Below, in pieces: positions 24,275 through 31,703 of a stretch of 64,000 bases of DNA. Position 1 is the stretch's first letter. Each line of letters begins with the position of its first letter. This DNA comes from Kaistella montana (GTDB taxonomy: Bacteria; Bacteroidota; Bacteroidia; Flavobacteriales; Weeksellaceae). Location: assembly GCF_024436175.1 (NCBI RefSeq), contig NZ_JANFQP010000002.1, positions 310,001-374,000 of the forward strand. The letters run 5' to 3'. The notes under the pieces are model-generated. The model made no database searches. It was not told where the DNA came from and saw only the letters and a program-made list of their open reading frames with translations. The position numbers were made by a program, and so were the translations under genes.

Positions 24275-25552
24275 TTATTTTGAGAGCTTAGTACTAGAAT
24301 TGGTTTTAAAAAAATGATTGAAAAGTAAATTAATTTCTTTTTTAGAGAACAAAAAATCAATAAAATGAAACTCTGTTATCTGATAAAACCGCCAAAATAA
24401 AAGTCCTGAAGATAAACAATAAGAAATCGTTGTAACAATACATGCTCCTCGAATTCCCCATCTTGGAATTACATAAAACGAAGCAACAATCGTAAAAACC
24501 AGCCCAACCAAAGATTTAATATTCAAAATTTTCAGTTTATTAATTCCCGCAAAATAATATCCAATAATATTACTTACAGCAATAGCCAAAATTCCCGGTG
24601 AAAGAAGAATCATAATTTCTTTAGTTTGAGTAAAATCTTTACCAAAAATAAAAGAAAAAACACTAGCCGGAATCAAAAGAATAATTACTAAAAATAATAA
24701 TGTAATTAAAAAGCTGATTTTCAGATTTACTTTTGTTTTTTCGATGGCTTCATTGTGATTATCATTATTAACCAAATCTGCATAAAGCACGATGGAAAGG
24801 CTTCTGCTAACCATCCAAATTGCTTCTGACAATGCAATCCCGACTGAAAAAATTCCCACACTGGTCATTCCTTTGAAAAACTCAAGAAAATAAAACGAAA
24901 GCCGGTAATTCAGAAATTGAAGAAAAGCGCTCAGCTGTGATTTCCAACCATAATCAAATAATTTATTGCGAACTTCCTTGGAAAATTTAATCTGCGAAAT
25001 GTTACATTTCTTCAGAACCTGTATGGTACTTGCCAAAAATAAAACACCGAAACAGATAATTTGTCCAATAAAATACGCGTCAACAGAAGTTATTTTGACG
25101 AAATAGACAATGATAATGATGAATAAAACATGGCAAACCTGCTGTAAAACTGTGTATATATTGAAAAGTTGGATGTTTTTTTGCCCTACAAATAAATTGA
25201 CATTCGTAGCTAAAAGCGACGACAAAACACTGAGAGCTATTAAATAATTGGAATATTCAATGGTATGATAAAATCCAATAATAATCGGAACCAAAAGCCC
25301 AATAACGATTGACCATAAATAAGCAAATGGCAGAATTTCTTCGGTTTTGTATTTTGAAGCAAAGTAAGAAACGCTGCTTCCAACGAAAATATTAGCAAAA
25401 AAACTGATGATGGTAAGGTCGGCTACGACAATAGAAATCACTCCTTTTCCTTCGCTGCCCCACATATTGGTGCTGTAAATCACCAAACCGAAATTAAGCA
25501 ACAGAATAAAAAGGCGAGACAAAAAAGTCTTCAAAACCGCATATTGCTTCAT
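24275..25552 (-). CDS. Polysaccharide flippase (Wzx/MATE-like)
   Basis: A 425-residue protein of 12 predicted membrane helices, similar in length and layout to O-antigen or polysaccharide flippases (MOP superfamily), which turn lipid-linked sugars over the inner membrane. Supporting spots are NMWGSEGKGVISIVVADLTIISFFANIFVGSSVSYF near the N-terminus and GMTSVGIFSVGIALSEAIWMVSRSLSIVLYADLVN in the middle. It begins directly at the end of the glycosyltransferase gene (TAAATG, no gap), which supports co-translation and a joint task in surface glycan assembly. Confidence 0.8.
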   Translation of the reverse strand: MKQYAVLKTFLSRLFILLLNFGLVIYSTNMWGSEGKGVISIVVADLTIISFFANIFVGSSVSYFASKYKTEEILPFAYLWSIVIGLLVPIIIGFYHTIEYSNYLIALSVLSSLLATNVNLFVGQKNIQLFNIYTVLQQVCHVLFIIIIVYFVKITSVDAYFIGQIICFGVLFLASTIQVLKKCNISQIKFSKEVRNKLFDYGWKSQLSAFLQFLNYRLSFYFLEFFKGMTSVGIFSVGIALSEAIWMVSRSLSIVLYADLVNNDNHNEAIEKTKVNLKISFLITLLFLVIILLIPASVFSFIFGKDFTQTKEIMILLSPGILAIAVSNIIGYYFAGINKLKILNIKSLVGLVFTIVASFYVIPRWGIRGACIVTTISYCLSSGLLFWRFYQITEFHFIDFLFSKKEINLLFNHFFKTNSSTKLSK

Positions 25553-26683
25553 TTATTTAATTGCCTTTTTAATGAAATCTACAAAATCATTTTTTATCGC
25601 ATTCCAATTATATCTCTTCTCATATTCCACTCTTGCTTGATGTGCGTGAGTAGAATAAATCTCAGGATTTTCTATATATTTTATAATATAATCCGAAATG
25701 GCGTTTGCATCTTTTGGATCAACTAAATGCCCAAATTTAGAAACATCCATGTGTATTCTAGTGGCCTTCAAATCAGTATAAATCACCGGTTTTCCAGATG
25801 CGATATAATAAAAAATCTTGATGGGAAGACAGTGATGATTCTCGAAATTTAAACTTCTTAAATCAAAACAAATATCAGCATCAGCATACGATGACGTGAA
25901 ACTTTCAAAAGAAGTTGACTTTGTAATGGTAATGTTCGGAAATTGATATTTTGATAAGAGTTTCTGGAAATATTGTTCGTCTTTTTCCTTTCTAGCACCA
26001 CCAACTAACAAAATTGAAATCTCTAATTCCGTCTTTTTTTCACTTAAACTATCAATTACTTCGAAGAAATTTCCAATTCCTTTTTCTTCAGAAAATTGTC
26101 CGGTATAGCAAAGTGTAATTTTATTCGGATCTAACTTTTTGATATTCTGATGAATATAAACATCATCAGGATAATAAGGAGAAATTAATTTCTTTTTGAA
26201 AGGAAAAAAATAAGCCAACGGAAACTTCTTGGTTTCCTCACCAAAAATATAATGAGAACTCAAAAATCCGGCATACAATTGTACTAAAAAAAACTTCACC
26301 GCGTGCACCAAATTCATCGGGAAAGAAAATCTTTCTACCATCCTCATCGAAGGATACCACTCAGTAATATCATAAACTACATGAATGTTTTTCCTTTTCG
26401 CGAAATCTTTTGTTGCAATTACCGCAATCGGTTCTGAGCATATTATTAGATCCGGATCAAATGAATTTATAACCTTCTTAAATGTTTGAATTTTATTCTG
26501 AATCGAAGTTTCGAGGATGGAAAAAGATTCGATTTGGATTCCTTCTTTTTCACCGGAAAACTCCGCACTTAGACTGCATATTTTTATCGAAAAACCTTGT
26601 TTTAGAAGCTCTTTCGCTTGGTGAAAAAATATTCTGTCATCATCAAACCGATGCGAAGAAGTAAGAAATAGAATTTTTGACAT
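25553..26683 (-). CDS. Glycosyltransferase, GT4-like (GT-B fold)
   Basis: A 376-residue cytosolic or membrane-associated protein. The N-terminal half begins with ILFLTSSHRFDDDRIFFHQAKELLKQGF, typical for GT4-type enzymes, and the C-terminal half has YTGQFSEEKGIGNFFEVIDSL and the donor-site region DADICFDLRSLNFENHHCLPIKIFYYIASGKPVIYTDL. It should move a sugar from a nucleotide donor to a surface glycan precursor; the sugar cannot be told. It precedes the flippase without a gap. Confidence 0.82.
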   Translation of the reverse strand: MSKILFLTSSHRFDDDRIFFHQAKELLKQGFSIKICSLSAEFSGEKEGIQIESFSILETSIQNKIQTFKKVINSFDPDLIICSEPIAVIATKDFAKRKNIHVVYDITEWYPSMRMVERFSFPMNLVHAVKFFLVQLYAGFLSSHYIFGEETKKFPLAYFFPFKKKLISPYYPDDVYIHQNIKKLDPNKITLCYTGQFSEEKGIGNFFEVIDSLSEKKTELEISILLVGGARKEKDEQYFQKLLSKYQFPNITITKSTSFESFTSSYADADICFDLRSLNFENHHCLPIKIFYYIASGKPVIYTDLKATRIHMDVSKFGHLVDPKDANAISDYIIKYIENPEIYSTHAHQARVEYEKRYNWNAIKNDFVDFIKKAIK

Positions 26684-26727
26684 AAGTCTTCATTTGATTC
26701 GTTGAAAAATTTTTATGATAATTCTAA

Positions 26728-27219
26728 CTAATCAATATAAATTCCCGCCCAGCTCCGGTGTAATGGTAATAGAAAATCGCTTAAAAATGCCACATAAGAA
26801 TTCTTCGAAAAGTCGAACACTTCAATATCGGTGGAAATTGTTTTTTCTTTTAAGCCTTTTCGGAAATCTTGTAATTTCATAGTCTTAATTTCACCATTTT
26901 CAACGAAACTGGCTTTCATTCTATCAAATAATCCCAATTCAAATTCCGAATCCAATTCTCTCATTACTTGTCCTAAAGCATCAATACTGCATCCAGAAGC
27001 GGCTTCTTTTTCTTCGTCAACACAAATTACGATAAATTGATTTTTTTCAATTTTAAAAGATGAAGAAAGTGGTTTTCCGTGTGCTGCCCAAGTCGCAAGA
27101 AAATCGTATAATTTTTCGGTGATTATTTTGCTTTCTTTCGGAGTGAAAGGTCGTGATGCAGGGTAAATAATTACTCTATAATCACTGGTTTCTACTATAT
27201 TTGATTCTTCTATTTTCAT
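26728..27219 (-). CDS. Conserved Bacteroidota protein, often mislabelled ABC transporter ATPase
   Basis: A 163-residue protein with no Walker A or B, although homologues are commonly labelled ABC transporter ATPase. Visible landmarks are VIIYPASRPFTPKESKIITEKLYDFLATWAAHGKPLSSSF, IVICVDEEKEAASGCSIDALGQVMRELD and a C-terminal SWAGIYID. The conserved Cys in SGCSID and the acidic surroundings hint at an enzyme, but nothing is known. Homologues usually stand next to the Fe-S pair found here at 28.4-30.6 kb; a glycan gene separates them in this genome. Confidence 0.75.
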   Translation of the reverse strand: MKIEESNIVETSDYRVIIYPASRPFTPKESKIITEKLYDFLATWAAHGKPLSSSFKIEKNQFIVICVDEEKEAASGCSIDALGQVMRELDSEFELGLFDRMKASFVENGEIKTMKLQDFRKGLKEKTISTDIEVFDFSKNSYVAFLSDFLLPLHRSWAGIYID

Positions 27220-27241
27220 TCTTTTTTTTTAAAGGATAAAA

Positions 27242-28369
27242 TTACGCAATTTTCTTGAGTTTGTTTTCTTCAGATTTTTTGCTCATCGCATATAAGAAAA
27301 CAATAAATAGAATCATCACAAACCCAATAAAAAACCTTAAAGTTCCGCCTTGTGGAAAAAATATAAACTTAATGTAAATATTTACAAAAATCAATGTTGC
27401 AAAAATCCTTATCCACAAATCTTTTGAAAAATAAAAAATCGCTCCTAAAAGGAAGAGTGAAATAAGGGTAACTTTTTTAAAATTGATTAATTTCAGAATA
27501 ATGAAATCACGATATTCCGCGAAAGTAAACTCTGCTTTTTGAGCGGAAATTATTGGTCGTCTGTAAATAAAAGTGTCATAAAACACATCTTTCCAACCCG
27601 GATAATGATAAAATTTTATGATAAAAAAGTAAATCATTATTAATAAAAAACCTTGTACAACAAAATGGAATCCTATTTTTTTATCTTGTTTCAAATAATC
27701 ATACACGAAAGCCACGAAAAGGTAAGTAAGAGCGAATAAAATAAAATCTGGCCGAATTAAAACGCAACAAAGCAAAAAAATATATCTCCAAACCTGATTT
27801 CTATTTTGGATAACATTGATGACAAATAAAAGCATGAAAACCAATAGAAAAATATCTGGTGTTGGGTTCTCTGCCATACTTCTCACAGCCGGAAACCACA
27901 TCAAAAAAAGGCTCAAAAACGCTGCTAAAAGCTGATTTTTCGGAAAGAAATAACGAAATAAATAAAAGAGCAGAACTCCACAAAAAAAGAAAGAAAAAAT
28001 ATTGAGTAAAAACACTGCGTGGGGCCCAGAAACCCCTAATTTATAGAAAAAATAAACAACCGTATTGTATCCTATTTTGATTTGATAATAAGGCAATTGC
28101 TCACTAAAAGCTTTATAGTTTTTCTCGAAAACCTTATTGGCTTCATTATAAGCAATGATATCATGATATTCTTCTGGAGACGCTTCTTTTTTTATTGAAC
28201 TATAAACCAATTCATGAACATATTCGGGGTTTTTCGGGTAATCCCAAGTATAAATACTCCCCAAATAACCAGGCATATCCCAATCGTAAACTCTGTTTTG
28301 GTAACAAGAAAACGTTAAAACGCCGAGTACAAAGAGAAACAGATAAGATACAATGTACTTTATGTTCAC
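27242..28369 (-). CDS. Multi-pass membrane protein, GT-C-like
   Basis: A 375-residue protein with about 9-10 hydrophobic segments. After the first helix there is a short loop CYQNRVYDWDMPGYLGSIYTW with an Asp pattern (YDWDMPGY) like the first periplasmic loop of GT-C glycosyltransferases, and RSMAENPTPDIFLL further on. No closer family is recognised. With the nearby flippase and GT4 enzyme, a role in glycan building is reasonable but not shown. Confidence 0.6.
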   Translation of the reverse strand: MNIKYIVSYLFLFVLGVLTFSCYQNRVYDWDMPGYLGSIYTWDYPKNPEYVHELVYSSIKKEASPEEYHDIIAYNEANKVFEKNYKAFSEQLPYYQIKIGYNTVVYFFYKLGVSGPHAVFLLNIFSFFFCGVLLFYLFRYFFPKNQLLAAFLSLFLMWFPAVRSMAENPTPDIFLLVFMLLFVINVIQNRNQVWRYIFLLCCVLIRPDFILFALTYLFVAFVYDYLKQDKKIGFHFVVQGFLLIMIYFFIIKFYHYPGWKDVFYDTFIYRRPIISAQKAEFTFAEYRDFIILKLINFKKVTLISLFLLGAIFYFSKDLWIRIFATLIFVNIYIKFIFFPQGGTLRFFIGFVMILFIVFLYAMSKKSEENKLKKIA

Positions 28370-28414
28370 GTTTGAGTAATTGTAAATGTTTTTATTCCAA
28401 AAGTGAGTACAACC

Positions 28415-29200
28415 TTACAAATCCTCAGCTTCCGTAAGTAGTTCCACAATATCTTTTACAGCAACTTCATTGTTTTTGTTGAAATGTTTCACTCCATCGG
28501 TCATCATGGTGTTGCAGAATGGGCAACCAGTTGCGATGATGTTAGGACTTTCAGTTAATGCTTCTTCGGTACGTTCTACGTTGATATCTTTATTGCCTTT
28601 TTCGGGTTCTTTGAACATCTGCGCTCCACCTGCTCCACAACAAAGTCCGTTGGATTTACAACGCTTCATTTCTACCAATTCTGCATCCAATTTTTCGAGG
28701 AGCATTCTTGGTGCTTCATATTCGCCATTGCCTCTTCCGAGATAGCAAGGATCGTGGAAAGTGATTTTTTTACCTTTAAAACTGCCACCTTCGATTTTTA
28801 ATCTACCTTCTTCCATCAATTTTTTAAGGAATTGGGTGTGGTGCATCACTTCATATTTACCACCTAAACTTGGATATTCATTTTTAATAATATTGAAACA
28901 ATGCGGACACGAAGTTACGATTCTTTTCACCTCATAAGCATTCATGATTTCGATATTGGTAAGCGCCATCATTTGGAAAATGAACTCGTTTCCGGCACGT
29001 TTTGCAGGATCACCGTTGCAGGATTCCTCTTGCCCAAGAACAGCAAACTCCACCCCTACTTTATTTAAAATTTTGCAGAATGCTTTGGTGATTTTCTTTG
29101 CTCTATCATCAAAACTTCCTGCGCAACCAACGAAAAATAAAACTTCTGGTGCTTTTCCTTCGGCAGCATATTCTGCCATTGTTTTTATTGTGAAATCCAT
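28415..29200 (-). CDS. CCG-domain Fe-S oxidoreductase subunit (HdrB/GlcF-like)
   Basis: A 261-residue cytosolic protein with two CCG domains: FFVGCAGSFDDR and SCPHCFNIIKNEYP with FHDPCYLGRGN in the first part, then SNGLCCGAGGAQMF and TGCPFCNTMM in the second. These cysteines bind the special 4Fe-4S cluster of heterodisulfide reductase subunit B and its relatives. It lies 69 bases after the membrane Fe-S gene, its natural partner. The electron donor and acceptor in flavobacteria are not known; reaction with a disulfide or quinone is inference. Confidence 0.87.
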   Translation of the reverse strand: MDFTIKTMAEYAAEGKAPEVLFFVGCAGSFDDRAKKITKAFCKILNKVGVEFAVLGQEESCNGDPAKRAGNEFIFQMMALTNIEIMNAYEVKRIVTSCPHCFNIIKNEYPSLGGKYEVMHHTQFLKKLMEEGRLKIEGGSFKGKKITFHDPCYLGRGNGEYEAPRMLLEKLDAELVEMKRCKSNGLCCGAGGAQMFKEPEKGNKDINVERTEEALTESPNIIATGCPFCNTMMTDGVKHFNKNNEVAVKDIVELLTEAEDL

Positions 29201-29269
29201 AATTTAATAATTTAACGATGTACCAGTCTAGCAATAGTTGTTACATTGTTATATTTTTACATTGTTACA
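29201..29269. repeat. Short TTACATT repeats between the Fe-S genes
   Basis: The spacer contains TTGTTACATTGTTATA followed by TTTTTACATTGTTACATTAATT, a set of near-identical TGTTACATT octamer copies. The same motif and the same end (TTACATTAATTT) appear at 571-603 before the thiamine receptor. This may be a dispersed short repeat. Confidence 0.4.
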
Positions 29270-30601
29270 TTAATTCTCTTTTGCCCAATTTAATCTATCG
29301 GATTGGTTGTATTGCCATGGTGCAGCATTGTTTTCAATATTGGTCATCATCAGGTTTAATTCCTGCGGAGCTGAAGACTGTTCCATCACCAAGAATCTGC
29401 GCATTTCAAAAATAATCGATAACGGATCGATCAAAACCGGACAAGCTTCTACACATGCATTACAAGTTGTACACGCCCAAAGTTCTTCTCTGGAGATATG
29501 ATTATCAAGCAATTTTTTGCCATCATCTACATATTTTCCGTTCTTATTGATGTTTTTGCCTACCTCTTCAATTCTATCGCGGGTCGCCATCATGATTTTT
29601 CTTGGAGAAAGTTTTTTACCTGTAATATTTGCCGGACAAACCGCTGTACATCTTCCGCATTCGGTGCAAGAATAAGCATTCAGCAACTGAACCTGATTCA
29701 AATCAAAAATATCATCAGCTCCGAATTTATCGGGGACAGCGTTCGGATCGGCTTCTGCAGGAGTGGCATAAGGATCGGCGTTGGGATCCATCATCAACTT
29801 AATTTCTTTGGTCACAGAATCCAGATTATTAAACTGCCCTTTTGGTTTTAAATTAGCAAACCAAGTATTTGGAAAAGCTAAAATAATGTGCAAATGTTTC
29901 GAATAATAAAGGTAATTCATGAAGAAAAGAATTCCGATAAAGTGAAACCACCAAGCTGCTCTTTCAGTAAAAAGTAAAGTATTATCGCTGAAATTTTCGA
30001 AAATTGGACCTAAAATATTTGATGAAATCGGGAAACTTCCGTGTTCAGCAAGAACACCTCTTTGTTGAAGAACCCAATCGGCAGCATTCATTTTAAAGAA
30101 AGCCATCATTAAGGCAAATTCGATAATCAAAATCCAGTTTGCGTCATTTTTTGGCCAACCGAAAAGCTCTTTCATATTGAGTCTTTTCACGCCATAGAAA
30201 TTTCTTCGAATAAAAAACACAACAACAGCAAACACAACTAAAAGTGCTAAAACTTCCAAAATTGAAGTGAAAACTGCGTATAAAGAATGTCCTAAAATAG
30301 AGGAAAGAAAACGGTGTGTACCGAAAATTCCGTCGACAATAATTTCTAATAATTCAATATTAATGATCACAAAACCCACATAAACCAAAATGTGTAAAAA
30401 CCCTGCAATTGGGCGTTTTGTCATTTTGCTCTGTCCGAGCGCAACTTTTCCCATGGTTTTCCATCTTTCGGACGGATTATCAGTACGGTCGATGGCTCTT
30501 CCGAGTTTGATGTTGCGGTAAATTTCTTTTAAACTTTTAAAAAAAAGTCCAAAACCTGCGATGAGGGCAATAAGGAAGATGATATTGTCAATATATTGCA
30601 T
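29270..30601 (-). CDS. Membrane-anchored 4Fe-4S oxidoreductase (HdrC/HdrE-like fusion)
   Basis: A 443-residue protein. About six membrane helices (residues 5-230; one loop holds the likely haem or quinone-site His residues) precede a cytosolic bis-4Fe-4S domain with CTECGRCTAVCPAN at about 312 and CTTCNACVEACPVL at about 377. It combines a HdrE/NarI-like membrane part with HdrC. With the CCG subunit it forms a two-gene complex widespread in Bacteroidota, whose substrate has not been settled. It follows the mlaD-like gene by 19 bases in the same direction. Confidence 0.87.
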   Translation of the reverse strand: MQYIDNIIFLIALIAGFGLFFKSLKEIYRNIKLGRAIDRTDNPSERWKTMGKVALGQSKMTKRPIAGFLHILVYVGFVIINIELLEIIVDGIFGTHRFLSSILGHSLYAVFTSILEVLALLVVFAVVVFFIRRNFYGVKRLNMKELFGWPKNDANWILIIEFALMMAFFKMNAADWVLQQRGVLAEHGSFPISSNILGPIFENFSDNTLLFTERAAWWFHFIGILFFMNYLYYSKHLHIILAFPNTWFANLKPKGQFNNLDSVTKEIKLMMDPNADPYATPAEADPNAVPDKFGADDIFDLNQVQLLNAYSCTECGRCTAVCPANITGKKLSPRKIMMATRDRIEEVGKNINKNGKYVDDGKKLLDNHISREELWACTTCNACVEACPVLIDPLSIIFEMRRFLVMEQSSAPQELNLMMTNIENNAAPWQYNQSDRLNWAKEN

Positions 30602-30620
30602 ATTGAAAGGTTTTTAGTCT

Positions 30621-31571
30621 TTAGTTGGAATTGTTTTTCCCAAAAACTGAGAAATTGAGGTATCTCTTCGGGTTTTCTTTTAAATCAAGAATCAATTTAT
30701 TCAAATTTTGTGAGGATTCGTTTAGATTTCTGTAAAGTTCTTCATCTTTTGTCAATTTACCAAGCGATCCTTCGCCATTCTGTATGCCGGAAATAACACC
30801 ATTTAATTTGTCTGCAGTCAAACTGAGCTTATCAATAGTATTATTCAGCTTTTGTACATCCACTTGTTCTGCAACCTTTCCGTATTTATCAATCGTGGTT
30901 TTAGCACTAATTGTTGCTAAATTGGCATTATCGAGAACTTTCTGAACACGTGGATCATTGTTAGCTAGCAAAGCATTAGTTTGTCGAGATGTTCCTTCGA
31001 AAGAGGCTACAGTTCGGTTGAGATTTAGTAGCAAAGCTCTTATTTCAGCTTTGTTTTGATCATTTAAGATCTGATTTGCATTATTGGTTAGAGAATCTAC
31101 ACGTTTTAAAACAACTTGCAATTGATCTTTAACCGGACCTACTTGAGAAGAGATATTATTCATCATCGATAAGGTGAAAGCGCCTGCTAAAGTATCACCA
31201 TCTTTTGCCATTTCCCCACCATAAGCGAGATTCACACGCATTTGTTTTCCTGACATTAATCCCGGCTCGAAAATTTCGAGAGTTGATTTTTTTGCAAATT
31301 CAAAATTATCGTCAACAGTAACCTTTACGACAAAATGGATTTTACCATCTTTTTCGGTAACAGGAATAATCTGATCTACTTGACCAACTTTTAAACCGTT
31401 GATTGACAATGGATTAGAAGCTTCCAAACCTTCTACATTGTCAAATTTTGCATAAAATATATTATCGGTAGTAAAAAGGCTTTTGCCTTTCATAAATTGG
31501 AATAAAACTACAAACCCTACGATCGCCAAAAGTGCGATTAATCCTGCTTTTATTTCTTTTGAGAACTTCAC
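30621..31571 (-). CDS. MlaD family lipid-transport protein (MCE domain)
   Basis: A 316-residue protein with one N-terminal membrane helix (AGLIALLAIVGFVVLFQFM) and one MCE domain at about residues 35-115 (YAKFDNVEGLEASNPLSINGLKVGQVDQI), followed by a long helical tail (about 130-300) rich in Asn/Leu. It binds lipids in the periplasm and works with MlaE/MlaF in phospholipid or sterol-like lipid transport between membranes. Matching mlaE and mlaF genes are 10 kb away at 41.6-43.2 kb on the other strand. A -7 element TATATTTG on the minus strand lies at 31602-31595. Confidence 0.88.
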   Translation of the reverse strand: MKFSKEIKAGLIALLAIVGFVVLFQFMKGKSLFTTDNIFYAKFDNVEGLEASNPLSINGLKVGQVDQIIPVTEKDGKIHFVVKVTVDDNFEFAKKSTLEIFEPGLMSGKQMRVNLAYGGEMAKDGDTLAGAFTLSMMNNISSQVGPVKDQLQVVLKRVDSLTNNANQILNDQNKAEIRALLLNLNRTVASFEGTSRQTNALLANNDPRVQKVLDNANLATISAKTTIDKYGKVAEQVDVQKLNNTIDKLSLTADKLNGVISGIQNGEGSLGKLTKDEELYRNLNESSQNLNKLILDLKENPKRYLNFSVFGKNNSN

Positions 31572-31594
31572 TCTGCTTTATTTTTTTTAATGAA

Positions 31595-31602
31595 CAAATA
31601 TA
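31595..31602 (-). promoter_or_regulatory. -7 element (TATATTTG) of the mlaD/Fe-S operon
   Basis: On the minus strand TATATTTG matches TAnnTTTG fully, about 24 bases before the mlaD ATG. It makes mlaD the first gene of the unit mlaD - Fe-S membrane subunit - CCG subunit. Confidence 0.5.
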
Positions 31603-31647
31603 ATACATTTTAATGAAACACAATTTCTGTGCCTCTGCTTATAGATA

Positions 31648-31681
31648 CCAAAAAGCGACCCGTTTTGAGGTCGCTTTTTGG
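31648..31681 (-). terminator. Strong terminator after the PpiD-type gene
   Basis: CCAAAAAGCGACC (31648-31660) and GGTCGCTTTTTGG (31669-31681) are perfect 13-bp arms around an 8-base loop. Read on the minus strand the stem ends in CTTTTTGG, right after the foldase gene. Confidence 0.88.
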
Positions 31682-31703
31682 TATAATTGATTAAGTAAAT
31701 GAA

